Made by a program: the position numbers and the translations under genes. DNA of 64,000 bases from Sagittula sp048553715 (GTDB lineage: Bacteria; Pseudomonadota; Alphaproteobacteria; Rhodobacterales; Rhodobacteraceae): NCBI RefSeq assembly GCF_048553715.1, contig NZ_JBLZNC010000011.1:3384-67383 (forward strand), in the 5' to 3' direction. This document shows, piece by piece, positions 1 to 8,391 of the stretch. Positions within the stretch are counted from its first letter, which is position 1. Each line of letters starts with the position of its first letter. The notes beneath the pieces are model-generated. The model saw only the letters and a list, made by a program, of their open reading frames with translations. It did no database searches and had not been told where the DNA came from.

Positions 1-582
1 ATGTCCGCCGCCGGATCCGCTCGCGCTTGAGCAGGTTGAAGAGGCTCTCTGCAACGGCAGTATCATGGCAGTTCCCTCGCCTGCTCATCGAATGTTCCGG
101 TTTGTGGGCGCGTAGGAACGCAGCCCAACCCTTACTGGTGAACTGGCTGCCCTGATCCGAGTGGATCAGGACCTTATCGCGGGGCTTTCGACGCCAGATC
201 GCCATCAAGAGAGCTTGCAGAACCACATCGGTGGTCTGCCTGCTGTGCATCGACCAACCTACGTCCCTTCTGGAATAAAGGTCGATGACAACAGCCAGAT
301 AGGCGAAGCCTTCATGGGTCCGGATAGAGGTGATGTCTGTCACCCAGACACTGTCTGCCGCAGCGACGTCACACGCAGCAGCGCGCGCTTCAGCCTGCGG
401 ATCTCGGCGTCCTTCTCGGTGTCGCCTGACACTGCCTTCGCAAACTTGCGCATCCACGCATACAGAGAATGCGTGCTGACACCCAACCGGTCTGACACTT
501 CCTTCACCCGATAGCCTCGCCCAGTAATTTGCGCGACCGCATCTCGCTTGAAATCGCCTGTGAAATTCCCTGTGCCCATCAT
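1..582 (-). pseudogene. IS3-family transposase remnant (OrfA start joined to OrfB end)
   Basis: On the minus strand the start of an IS3-type OrfA (helix-turn-helix protein beginning MGTGNFTGDFKRDAV) runs from about 582 to 376. It is then joined directly to the C-terminal catalytic part of OrfB, recognisable by DVAAADSVWVTDI, HSDQGSQFTS and SRRGNCHDTAVAES, which continues to the window edge. The OrfA tail and roughly the first half of OrfB are missing, and the two parts are in different frames. The rve-type DDE integrase region is therefore incomplete and the element cannot encode a working transposase. The OrfB C-terminus lies left of base 1. I see no clear terminal repeat, although the sequence near 600-640 resembles an IS3 leader. 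Confidence 0.85.
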
Positions 583-766
583 GGTCTCCTTGCCTCAAAG
601 TTGGCGTAGAAGGCGTCCACAATACACGGGGCTATTCAGTCCCATTACCGGACATTTTTCCAACCATGCGTCGCCGCGCCGCAGCTTCACAGAGACTGGA
701 AAAAGCTTGCGCAGAAGTCACACGACGGGTTTAGCTTTGTCAGTGCAACTTAAAGGAGCGCTTGGC

Positions 767-1147
767 ATGTCAGACCTGCCCAGTACCCCGCTGACGGCCA
801 CCTGCCATTGCGGGGCCGTCGCGCTGGAGGTGCGTCTGATCGATGGGCCCAATGCGCCGCGCAAATGCGATTGTTCTTACTGTAGGCGCCGCCCCGCAGC
901 GGTGGTGTCAGCCCCGCTGGACGGGGTGCGCGTGATCAAGGGGGCGGACCATCTCAGCGAATACACCTGGGGCACCCATACGGCGCGGCATTATTTCTGC
1001 AAGACTTGCGGCATCTACATGTACCACCGCCGCCGGTCGAACCCGAACGAATTCGGCGTGAACCTGTATTGCATCGACGGGATGGAGCCGAAGGCCTTTG
1101 AACCGGTGCATTGGAACGACGGGGTCAATCACCCGTCGGACACGTAA
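767..1147 (+). CDS. GFA / CENP-V family zinc protein
   Basis: A 126-aa protein of the GFA (glutathione-dependent formaldehyde-activating enzyme-like) fold. Zinc ligands are visible as Cys13/Cys15 (TCHCG), Cys34/Cys36/Cys39 (CDCSYC) and Cys78/Cys81 (FCKTCG), the usual arrangement of two zinc sites. The start was chosen because AAAGGAG lies just upstream of ATG 767; the longer open frame upstream looks non-coding. Most members are annotated only as GFA family; formaldehyde-glutathione activity is doubtful for the family as a whole, so the substrate is unknown. It stands alone, convergent with the inositol monophosphatase-like gene. Confidence 0.85.
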   Translation: MSDLPSTPLTATCHCGAVALEVRLIDGPNAPRKCDCSYCRRRPAAVVSAPLDGVRVIKGADHLSEYTWGTHTARHYFCKTCGIYMYHRRRSNPNEFGVNLYCIDGMEPKAFEPVHWNDGVNHPSDT

Positions 1148-1148
1148 A

Positions 1149-1171
1149 AGGGCGGGGAAGATCCCCGCCCT
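1149..1171. terminator. Bidirectional terminator-like hairpin
   Basis: Perfect 10-bp stem (AGGGCGGGGA / TCCCCGCCCT) with a 3-base loop, between two convergent genes. There is no long T tract on either side, so it may act as a weak terminator or an mRNA 3' end stabiliser. Confidence 0.6.
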
Positions 1172-1201
1172 ACGTGAGCCACCGCGCCGTGCGCAAAGTA
1201 C

Positions 1202-1993
1202 TTATTCCGAACGCAGCACCTTGGCAAAGCTCGAGAAGATATCATTGTTGGCCGCAAGGATGGTGTTGGTCTCGAAGGGGTCCTGATCCTCGCGGACACC
1301 TTCGACAATGGCGCCGGCCTCTTTGGCGATCAGGTAGCCCGCGGCAAAGTCATACAGGCCCAGCTCACGCTCCCAGTAGCCGTCGTAACGCCCTGCGGCC
1401 ACATACGCCAAATCAAGCGACGCGGCCCCCATACGGCGCACACCGGCGCATTCCGGCATCAGCTTGGCCAGATCCTTCAGCGTGGCGGGCAAGGTGCGTT
1501 TCGCACCAAACGGCACGCCGGTGGCAAAAAGCGCCTCGAACATGCGGCGACGGCCGGACACCCGCAGGCGTTTGCTGTCGTTCAGCCACGCGCCCGAACC
1601 GCGCTCGGCGTAGAACATCTCGTCCTTGGCAGCGTCATAGACCACGCCGGACACGATCTGGCCCTTGTGTTCCAGAGCGATGGAGATCGCCCAATGCGGC
1701 AGACCGTGCAGGAAGTTGGTCGTGCCATCCAGCGGATCGACAATCCAGCGGCGGGTCGGGTCCTCACCCGCGATCTCGCCGGTTTCCTCACCCAGCCAGC
1801 CGTAGGTCGGCCGCGCGCCCATCAGCTCTTCTTTGAGGATCGCCTCGGAGGCCAGATCGGCGCGGCTGACGAAATCGCCTGCGCCCTTGACGGAGACCTG
1901 CAGGTTTTCCACCTCGCGGAAGTCCTTGACCAGCGACCGCCCCGCCTTGCGCGCCGCCTTCATCATGATGTTGAGATTCGCGCTGCCTTGCAT
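1202..1993 (-). CDS. Inositol monophosphatase family protein (SuhB-like)
   Basis: A 263-aa Mg2+-dependent, Li+-sensitive phosphatase family member that would hydrolyse inositol-1-phosphate or a related sugar phosphate in the cytoplasm. The metal-binding motifs are visible: GEET around residues 68-71, IVDPLDGTTNF around 84-94, and a C-terminal ERELGLYDFAAG segment matching the family's W/E-x-Y-D-x-A-A-G motif. Length is normal. The start MQGSANLN is preferred over an upstream in-frame start because this N-terminus is the usual one in alphaproteobacterial SuhB proteins. The true substrate cannot be fixed from sequence. Confidence 0.9.
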   Translation of the reverse strand: MQGSANLNIMMKAARKAGRSLVKDFREVENLQVSVKGAGDFVSRADLASEAILKEELMGARPTYGWLGEETGEIAGEDPTRRWIVDPLDGTTNFLHGLPHWAISIALEHKGQIVSGVVYDAAKDEMFYAERGSGAWLNDSKRLRVSGRRRMFEALFATGVPFGAKRTLPATLKDLAKLMPECAGVRRMGAASLDLAYVAAGRYDGYWERELGLYDFAAGYLIAKEAGAIVEGVREDQDPFETNTILAANNDIFSSFAKVLRSE

Positions 1994-2106
1994 GGGCCTG
2001 CCTCCAGACGACATAAAGAAATCAGGCCGCGCCTATACGCGGCCTGACGGCAATTGCCAAGGGTTGATGCCGGTTTGTCGCAAAACCGGCCCCTATTCGC
2101 AACCAA

Positions 2107-2424
2107 TCAGCGGTAAACAACGCCCTTTTCACCCACCGGAGCGTAGGCGCGGGGGGCCGGTGTGGCCGCTCGGTGCACGACTTTCTTGTGAACCTTGCCG
2201 GGGCGATTCACATACGCGCCTGCATTCGGGGTGCCACAGCAAACCACGCCGCCCATCATCACCGGCTGCAAGCCTGCGGGGCAGTAGTTCGGCGCATCAT
2301 AGGCGTGCATCAGCGCATTGGAATTGGGATTGTTGGTGGCGTCGCCCATGTACATGTCGCCCCATGCAAAGGCCGCGCTGCCCGAGAGCGCAAATGCGGT
2401 CACAGCCGCGGAAAAAAGTCTCAT
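2107..2424 (-). CDS. Small secreted protein of unknown function
   Basis: A 105-aa protein with a clear Sec signal peptide (MRLFSAAVTAFALSGSAAFA) followed by a short mature chain with two Cys pairs (YCPAG and VVCCGTP), a Gly/Asn-rich stretch and a basic tail containing HKKVVHR. ATG 2424 is chosen because GGGGGAC sits immediately upstream; an in-frame ATG at 2436 lacks such a site. I do not recognise the family. It is probably periplasmic and stands alone. Confidence 0.65.
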   Translation of the reverse strand: MRLFSAAVTAFALSGSAAFAWGDMYMGDATNNPNSNALMHAYDAPNYCPAGLQPVMMGGVVCCGTPNAGAYVNRPGKVHKKVVHRAATPAPRAYAPVGEKGVVYR

Positions 2425-2772
2425 GTTGTCCCCCATGGTGACTGGTTACGAATAATCGCAGAAATCGCTCTGGAGGCTACCACCCCCTGTGGGCAAGTCA
2501 AATTTTAACTGTCTTTCCAGCGGAGATCGCGAGAATTGTTTCCGAATACGGGCCAATCTGACGATTGTTTCCGGCTCGCCTACGTATCCCCGGCGCGCAA
2601 GGCGCGGATGGCAGCGGGGGACAGGGGGAAGAATCGCGGGCGATCGGGGACAGTCTTGGTATCGCCCTCTGTGTCAGAGGGGGTCGGCATGGGGTTGGCT
2701 CCTGTTGCGGTTGTAATACCAACCGGCCAGGCCCCAAGCCGTTCCGATAAATTGCCGCAACGCGGCGTGAGG
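2425..2772. other. Gene-free intergenic stretch with a structured core
   Basis: No convincing gene lies here. The stretch contains a nested secondary-structure candidate: outer arms TTGGTAT (2656-2662) and ATACCAA (2717-2723) enclose a perfect 7-bp hairpin CCCTCTG/CAGAGGG (2665-2681). It lies downstream of the aatA operon on the minus strand, so it could be a 3' processing or terminator structure, or an intergenic palindromic repeat family. No T tract follows. Confidence 0.4.
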
Positions 2773-3171
2773 TCAGGATTTCATGACCCGATCTGCCTTT
2801 TTGCGCACCAGAACACTGCGCAAATCGTGCATCGCCAGCAAAAGATCATCTGTGATCTCTTCCAACTGATCGTCCGTGGCCTTGGACTGCACCCATTGCG
2901 TGGTGGTGTTGAGATAGTCCACCGCGCGATGGATGTCGTCGATGTCACGCATCGCCAACAACGCCTTGCGCTGCCCCATCCAGCGCCGGATCTCTGCCAG
3001 ATCCGTATCGCTGAGCGTCTCGTCCCCCTGCGGCTTGATCTCATTGCGGTTGAGATTGACGATGGCGATCTGTTCCATCTCGATCCGGCGCTGACGGTTT
3101 TCCGTATCGACCCGAAAAACCAAAGCGCCGTTTTCGCGGACGCGGAAGTAGTAGCTGGGCAAATCAGCCAT
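2773..3171 (-). CDS. Conserved hypothetical protein downstream of aatA
   Basis: A 132-aa soluble protein starting MADLPSYYFRVRENGALVFRV. The N-terminal part looks like a small beta domain and the rest is predicted helical, charged and without membrane segments or Cys motifs. Its start overlaps the end of aatA by 8 bases, so the two are translationally coupled. I do not recognise a function. Confidence 0.75.
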   Translation of the reverse strand: MADLPSYYFRVRENGALVFRVDTENRQRRIEMEQIAIVNLNRNEIKPQGDETLSDTDLAEIRRWMGQRKALLAMRDIDDIHRAVDYLNTTTQWVQSKATDDQLEEITDDLLLAMHDLRSVLVRKKADRVMKS

Positions 3172-4372
3172 GGTGCAGCCCCTCGCAGAATGTTTTGATA
3201 CGGGCGCAGGCCTCGGCCAGCACCGCTTCGCTTTCAGCGTAGCTGACGCGGAAATAGGGGGACAGGCCAAAGGCCGCGCCAAAGACAACCGCCACGCCCT
3301 GCTCTTCCAGCAGCGCGGTGCAGAAATCCTCGTCCGTGGCGATGATTTTGCCGCCGGAAGACACCGCACCGATACAGCCCGCCACCGATGGGTAGACGTA
3401 GAATGCCCCCTCGGGCACCGCGCAAGTGATGCCGGGGCAGGCATTCAGCCCCGCCACCACCAAATCACGGCGTGCAGAAAAGGCCGCACAGCGTTCGGAC
3501 AGGTAGTCCTGTGGGCCATTGAGCGCCTCGACCGCAGCCCATTGGCTGATCGACGACGGGTTTGTGGTGGACTGGCCCTGGATCTTGCGCATGGCGGCGA
3601 TCAGATGCTCGGGGCCACCGGCGTAGCCGATGCGCCAGCCGGTCATGGCATAGGCCTTGGACACGCCATTCACCGTCAGGGTCCGGTCGTACAGACGCGG
3701 CTCCACCTGCGCGGGCGTGACAAAGCGGAACCCGTCAAACGCAAGGTGTTCGTACATATCATCGGACATGATCCAGACGTGGTCATGACGCAGCAGCACG
3801 TCGGTCAACGCCTTCAGCTCAGCCTCGGTGTAGCCGGCACCTGTCGGGTTCGAGGGCGAGTTGAAGATAAACCACTTGGTCGCGGGGGTGATCGCGGCCT
3901 CCAACGCCTCTGGGGTGATTTTGAACCCGCGCGCCTCTTCGCCTTCGACGATGACCGGCGTCCCCTGCCCCAGCCGCACGATATCGGGGTAGCTGACCCA
4001 ATAGGGCGCGGGAATGATCACCTCGTCGCCCGGGTTCAGTGTTGCCATCAACGCGTTGTACAACACCTGTTTGCCGCCGGTGCTGACACTGATCTGTGAA
4101 GGCTGATAGCTCAGCCCGTTCTCGCGGGCGAATTTGTCGCAAATCGCCTGCTTCAGCTCGGGGATGCCATCGGGGGGAGTGTATTTCGTTTTCCCCGCCT
4201 CGATTGCCGCAATCGCCGCAGCCTTGATGTTGTCAGGCGTGTCAAAGTCGGGCTCACCGGCACCCAGACTGATGATATCGCGCCCCTTGGCCTGCAGCTC
4301 TCGGGCCAATTGCGTCACCGCCACGGTGGGGCTTGGCTTTACGGCCGCGAGTGTATCGGACAAGAAGGGCAT
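3164..4372 (-). CDS. aatA: Aspartate aminotransferase (class I/II, PLP-dependent)
   Basis: A 402-aa fold-type I aminotransferase that interconverts aspartate and 2-oxoglutarate with oxaloacetate and glutamate. The PLP lysine is Lys239 in the motif VNGVSKAYAMTGWRIGYA. Other family signatures are ISLGAGEPDFDTP near residue 34, YWVSYPD near 124, NSPSNPTGAGY near 171 and a C-terminal PYFRVSYA motif. The subgroup matches the alphaproteobacterial Ib-type AspC/AatA, which often also accepts prephenate or aromatic substrates; that wider range is inference. The open frame extends far upstream, but MPFLSDTLAAVKPSPT is the typical N-terminus. Confidence 0.93.
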   Translation of the reverse strand: MPFLSDTLAAVKPSPTVAVTQLARELQAKGRDIISLGAGEPDFDTPDNIKAAAIAAIEAGKTKYTPPDGIPELKQAICDKFARENGLSYQPSQISVSTGGKQVLYNALMATLNPGDEVIIPAPYWVSYPDIVRLGQGTPVIVEGEEARGFKITPEALEAAITPATKWFIFNSPSNPTGAGYTEAELKALTDVLLRHDHVWIMSDDMYEHLAFDGFRFVTPAQVEPRLYDRTLTVNGVSKAYAMTGWRIGYAGGPEHLIAAMRKIQGQSTTNPSSISQWAAVEALNGPQDYLSERCAAFSARRDLVVAGLNACPGITCAVPEGAFYVYPSVAGCIGAVSSGGKIIATDEDFCTALLEEQGVAVVFGAAFGLSPYFRVSYAESEAVLAEACARIKTFCEGLHHG

Positions 4373-4460
4373 GGGATCTCCATCGGTTTGTGTTCCGGCA
4401 CGGCCTGTCTTAGGCTTCACCCCAACCCCGTTCAAGCGGCAACGCAAGGGAGAGAGACGA

Positions 4461-4859
4461 ATGGCAAACGATACGACCGACTGGTACAGCGCCGAAGTCG
4501 CAACATTAGGCGACAGGCTGGCTGCTGCGCGCGACGCACAAGGCATGACGCAGGAGGCCCTTGCCAAACGGCTGGGCCTGAAGGTCAAGACCGTCCAGAC
4601 GTGGGAGAATGATCTGGCCGAGCCGCGCGCCAACCGGCTGCAGATGCTTGCGGGCATTCTGAACGTGTCGATGATGTGGCTGATCAATGGCGAAGGCGAA
4701 GGGGTCACCGCGCCCGAAGACGGCGCCTTATCCGCCGATGTCAGCGCGCTGTTCCTTGAACTGCGCACCCTGCGCGCCCAGATCGTGCAAAAGGCCGACA
4801 AGATGGCCCAGATCGAAAAGCGCCTGCGCGCGAAACTGAAAGAGGAAGGCCAACTGTGA
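4461..4859 (+). CDS. XRE-family helix-turn-helix regulator
   Basis: A 132-aa protein with a central Cro/C1-type helix-turn-helix (LGDRLAAARDAQGMTQEALA, then VKTVQTWENDLAEPRANRLQ) and a C-terminal helical, Lys/Glu-rich tail (residues about 95-132) that may form a coiled coil for dimerisation. The start follows AGAGAGACGA upstream. It overlaps sdhE by 4 bases (ATGA), so both are in one transcript, divergent from aatA. The target is unknown. Confidence 0.85.
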   Translation: MANDTTDWYSAEVATLGDRLAAARDAQGMTQEALAKRLGLKVKTVQTWENDLAEPRANRLQMLAGILNVSMMWLINGEGEGVTAPEDGALSADVSALFLELRTLRAQIVQKADKMAQIEKRLRAKLKEEGQL

Positions 4860-5122
4860 GCCAGACCGAGCCCCGCGACATCCGTCTGAAACGTCTGAAC
4901 ATGCGGTCCATGCGCCGCGGCACCAAAGAGATGGACATCATCCTGATCCGCTATGCCGAGGCACGTCTTGCCGCCATGGATGACGCAGGGCTCGACGCCT
5001 ACGAGGCGCTCTTGGACGAGAACGACCAGGATCTGTACCAGTGGATTTCCGGGCAGACAGCCGCGCCCGAACAGCACGCGCCGCTGGTTGCAGACATCAC
5101 ATCGGTCGCCGCCAACGGTTGA
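4856..5122 (+). CDS. sdhE: FAD assembly factor SdhE (succinate dehydrogenase flavinylation)
   Basis: An 88-aa protein of the SdhE/YgfY/SDHAF2 family, which helps attach FAD covalently to the SdhA flavoprotein. The key signature RGTKEMD (the RGxxE motif) is present near residue 21, followed by the family's five-helix pattern and ALLDENDQDLYQWISGQ. It is coupled by a 4-base overlap to the XRE regulator. The acidic and hydrophobic tail after residue 75 is variable in the family. Confidence 0.92.
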   Translation: MSQTEPRDIRLKRLNMRSMRRGTKEMDIILIRYAEARLAAMDDAGLDAYEALLDENDQDLYQWISGQTAAPEQHAPLVADITSVAANG

Positions 5123-5262
5123 TCGCGCGCGCTTTGCCATAAGGTTTCGGCAAGTTTCTAGCGAAAGTATATCCAATTTTCGCGGGTTTCAGCGTGGTTT
5201 AACCCTATGTTCGGCTTTATCCGCGAAAGCTTCCGCCCATCGTAACAGGCGGAGAAACGGAT

Positions 5263-5760
5263 ATGAGCATACATTCAGCCATGAACCAAAGCTCGGACCA
5301 GAGCTTCATGGCCAATTATCTCGACGCGCTCAGCTTGGTGGAACGGCTCCACCGTCTTTTGCTGGATGTGATCAAGGATGAATTTGAACGGCTGGGCATC
5401 ATCGATGTGAATGCGGTGCAGGCCCTGCTGCTGTTCAACATCGGCGACAACGAGGTCACGGCAGGTGAGCTTAAGACGCGCGGCTACTATCAGGGGTCGA
5501 ACGTCAGCTATAACCTGAAAAAACTGGTCGAGATGGGCTATATGCACCATCAGCGCTGCGAAATCGACCGACGGTCGGTGCGCGTGCGTCTGACCCAGCG
5601 CGGACGCGAGATCCGCGATATCGTGACCGATCTGTTTGGTCGCCACGCAGAGGGGCTTCAGGGGCGCAACGTCCTGTCCTCTGACGGCATCGACGACATC
5701 ACCGGCGCGCTGCGCCGCGTGGAACGCTACTGGACGGATCAGATCCGTTACATCTACTAA
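5263..5760 (+). CDS. MarR-type winged-helix regulator (LdtR-like)
   Basis: A 165-aa regulator with a MarR winged helix: recognition region GYYQGSNVSYNLKKLVEMGY and wing EIDRRSVRVRLTQRGREI. It resembles the LdtR-type MarR regulators of alphaproteobacteria, which are linked to L,D-transpeptidase and stress control; that assignment is by resemblance only. A good ribosome binding site (GGCGGAGA) precedes ATG 5263. It stands alone between sdhE and a convergent gene. Confidence 0.85.
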   Translation: MSIHSAMNQSSDQSFMANYLDALSLVERLHRLLLDVIKDEFERLGIIDVNAVQALLLFNIGDNEVTAGELKTRGYYQGSNVSYNLKKLVEMGYMHHQRCEIDRRSVRVRLTQRGREIRDIVTDLFGRHAEGLQGRNVLSSDGIDDITGALRRVERYWTDQIRYIY

Positions 5761-5877
5761 GCCCCGCGCCATTGGTTGCGCATAGGCCAGAATGGCCGGG
5801 CTTCCCTACTTTACAGGCCAATGGTTGCACCGCAACACGGGGCCTCTTTCCAGACATTTGCGAAGTGACTGCACGGC

Positions 5878-6549
5878 TTAGGGTGACAGCTGCCCGATGA
5901 CCTGCGCGCGGATTTCACGATACAGCTTTCGGGCCATCGTGTCCTCGAACTCTTCAAAGCCGTAGGCGATTTCCACAAACGCGCCTGGGCCGCGAATGAC
6001 TTCCATCTCATAATACTCAAGGACCGACGGGTCCGCCCCCAGCACCACCAGCCCGTTCACTGTCACCCCGTCAAAGGGGAAATGACGATAGGCATGTTGC
6101 GGGCCGAACCCATCGTTGGTCATACCGTCGCCGGAAACATCGATGACCTTGCGCTCGCATTGCGGGGCCGCCTGGAACAGACCTGCCCCGAACCCCAGCG
6201 CATAGCCCAAAGCCGTCGGAAACCTGCGGTAGCTGCGCTCTTGCTGCCGCAAATGGGTGGCGACCTGCGCCACGCCAGCGCGATCCTCCAGCATGGTCCA
6301 ATCCTGAACAATCACCGATTGATTGCGGCCGCTCCATTCGTAAATGGCCAGCGCGATTGGGCCGTCTTGCGTGATGGCCTCGACCACATCAGGCGACTCC
6401 AGCGCGGCGGCCAAGCCATCACGCTGAAGCGCATATTCCAGACCGTCCACCGACGACGACACGTCCAACGCCAGTATCAGCGCAAGCTTACACGCCTGCG
6501 CGGAACCGGGCAGCAGCATCGCCGCCAGACAGGCGGCTGCCCTTACCAA
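5878..6549 (-). CDS. DUF1194 (VWA-like) secreted protein
   Basis: A 223-aa protein with a signal peptide (MVRAAACLAAMLLPGSAQA) and a von Willebrand A-like domain with the DVSSSVD metal-site motif. GDGMTNDG and WSGRNQSVIVQDW are characteristic of DUF1194. I place the start at the TTG (6549-6547) that overlaps the stop codon of the upstream glyoxalase gene (TTGGTAA), because it gives a correct signal peptide and the coding frame upstream has none. Function in the periplasm is unknown. Confidence 0.8.
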   Translation of the reverse strand: MVRAAACLAAMLLPGSAQACKLALILALDVSSSVDGLEYALQRDGLAAALESPDVVEAITQDGPIALAIYEWSGRNQSVIVQDWTMLEDRAGVAQVATHLRQQERSYRRFPTALGYALGFGAGLFQAAPQCERKVIDVSGDGMTNDGFGPQHAYRHFPFDGVTVNGLVVLGADPSVLEYYEMEVIRGPGAFVEIAYGFEEFEDTMARKLYREIRAQVIGQLSP

Positions 6550-6977
6550 TGGCCTGTGTTTTCCATGCTGGCCCAGGGTTCTTGCGGAGCCAGCGCCTCC
6601 CCCTCTTGCAGCAGTTCCACCGACACGTTGTCGGGCGAGCGGACAAAGGCCATATGCCCATCGCGCGGCGGACGGTTGATCACAACGCCCGCATCCTGCA
6701 GCTTTTGGCACATCTCGTAGATGTCGGGCACGGTGTAGGCGAGGTGGCCGAAATGGCGCGAATCCGACGGCAGGGCGTCGTCACCATCCCAGTTGTAGGT
6801 CAGCTCGACATCGTGGTGGCCATCCGCCTGATCCGGCGGGCACAGGAACACCAGCGTGAACCGCCCCTGCTCGCTTTCCTTGCGATTGCGCTCGACCAAA
6901 CCCAGAAGTTTGTAAAATTCGATGGATTTATCCAGATCCTTCACACGGACCATGGTGTGCAGATATTTGATGCCCAT
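6543..6977 (-). CDS. gloA: Lactoylglutathione lyase (glyoxalase I)
   Basis: A 144-aa glyoxalase I that converts the hemithioacetal of methylglyoxal and glutathione to S-lactoylglutathione. The four metal ligands expected for the family are visible: His7 (KYLHTMVRV), Glu58 (DVELTYNW), His78 (HFGHLAYTV) and Glu121 (NVSVELLQ). Length is close to the usual 135 aa, with a short extra tail (EALAPQEPWASMENTGHW). The gene overlaps the DUF1194 gene by 7 bases. Confidence 0.93.
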   Translation of the reverse strand: MGIKYLHTMVRVKDLDKSIEFYKLLGLVERNRKESEQGRFTLVFLCPPDQADGHHDVELTYNWDGDDALPSDSRHFGHLAYTVPDIYEMCQKLQDAGVVINRPPRDGHMAFVRSPDNVSVELLQEGEALAPQEPWASMENTGHW

Positions 6978-7011
6978 AAGGCGCCTCCCGCGACCGGGGA
7001 CAGGCCCACGG

Positions 7012-8391
7012 TCAGAAAATCGATTTCACTCCGATCCGCACATCGGTGGTGCGGCTCTCGTAGAGGTTATAATTGGAGCTTCGGTCCTCGAAGGAAACCC
7101 CGATTTCAGGCGCAAAACCGTAATAATCGAATTGCGGCAACAGAAGGTCCAGATCGACCCTGCGCGCGCGATCCTTGCGCGCAGGCCCGTCAGGCGTGCC
7201 GCCCCAAGGATCGTCGTAGTTGTAGACACCATAGGCAAGCGTCAGTTTTGGCAGCACACCAACAACGGGCCGCCGCAGGCCATAGCTGAGCGACAGGCGA
7301 CCATCGCGCCGGCCCACACTGGACGCCGCAGACAACGTTTCGCCCACGCTCAGACGCAGAGCCAATTGGCCGGGACCAAAGCCATGGCCCAACGACACCG
7401 CCGCGTCCCTGCGGTCTGCATCCCCCGTCGCGCTATCATGCCGGCGCACGGCCTCGGCGCCAATGCCCAGACCCAGCGTGGCGTCGCCCAAGGCTTGCTC
7501 CAGACCCAGATCCAGCCGAGTTACATCAGCCAGCAACTCGGCCGCGTGCCAATGCCGATAGACGCCGATTTGGGCGCGGTACAGCCTGTCGGCATTCCGC
7601 GACCTTCGATCAAGGCCAAAGGTCAAGCCTGCAGCGTGGCGACGAAAATCAAGGTTTTCCGCGCCATCCACCTTACTCCCGCTGTCCGACGGGTCTGCGT
7701 CGGAGGCCATCGCCAGAAGGCCGATTTGCAACCGCGACACAGGGTCAATCTGCACCGTCCGGCGCGCCCCCACGGAAGCCCCGTAACGCAACCCCGAGAC
7801 CGGCGCTGTGACACGCACATAGCCCGTCGCGACTTCCTGAACCTCGGTTGGCGCATTGTTCAGATTGTCCGAAGGTGCGGCATAGGCATCAATGGCAAAC
7901 CGCCATGGCGTCTTGGCCCGCGCATCGCGGAAATCCTGAACCGCCTCGGCCCTTAGCCCGTCCTCGGGGGCAAGCTGTGCGGCGCGGCGCAACCAAAGCT
8001 GGGCCGCCGTGCCCTGCCCCACCTCGCTGCGCAAACGCCCCATCAGCCGCGCGGCAAAATAGCGTTCAGTCGCATCGTCCGAGACGCTCCACAGCGCCTG
8101 CGCGGTATCTATGGCGGCATCCGGCTGACCCAAGGCGTTCAAGGCCTGCGCGCGCACAAACAATGCGGTTGTATCATCCGGCGCGCCCAGCAAAACGCCC
8201 TTGGCAAAGGTCAGCGCATGCTCGGGCCTACCGGATTGAAGCGCCGTGACCGACGCCGCGCGCGCCTCGGACAGGCTGAGCCGGACCTCTTCGGCCGTTG
8301 CGGATCCTGCAGCCAAACCGATGGCCCCCGCCAAACAGGCACAGCCTAGCGCATAGGCTGCGGCCCATCCGTGCTTAGCGACGCGCCACAA
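7012..8391 (-). CDS. Slam-type surface lipoprotein assembly modifier (DUF560 barrel)
   Basis: A 459-aa outer-membrane protein: signal peptide to about residue 33, a TPR-like periplasmic domain (about 35-165, with repeated A-L-x-x-G-x-x-x-x-A patterns), then a beta-barrel of alternating Tyr/Arg/Asp-rich strands ending in a C-terminal Phe (IGVKSIF), the usual BAM signal. This two-part architecture is that of Slam proteins, which move lipoproteins such as TbpB to the cell surface. The start is a TTG lying inside the last codons of the upstream lipoprotein gene (17-base overlap), consistent with a dedicated pair. The call rests on architecture and gene order rather than residue-level motifs. Confidence 0.82.
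   Translation of the reverse strand: MWRVAKHGWAAAYALGCACLAGAIGLAAGSATAEEVRLSLSEARAASVTALQSGRPEHALTFAKGVLLGAPDDTTALFVRAQALNALGQPDAAIDTAQALWSVSDDATERYFAARLMGRLRSEVGQGTAAQLWLRRAAQLAPEDGLRAEAVQDFRDARAKTPWRFAIDAYAAPSDNLNNAPTEVQEVATGYVRVTAPVSGLRYGASVGARRTVQIDPVSRLQIGLLAMASDADPSDSGSKVDGAENLDFRRHAAGLTFGLDRRSRNADRLYRAQIGVYRHWHAAELLADVTRLDLGLEQALGDATLGLGIGAEAVRRHDSATGDADRRDAAVSLGHGFGPGQLALRLSVGETLSAASSVGRRDGRLSLSYGLRRPVVGVLPKLTLAYGVYNYDDPWGGTPDGPARKDRARRVDLDLLLPQFDYYGFAPEIGVSFEDRSSNYNLYESRTTDVRIGVKSIF

Noticed and set aside
161..514. 117-codon plus-strand frame over the left IS remnant
   Set aside because: It is antisense to clear OrfA and OrfB transposase sequence.
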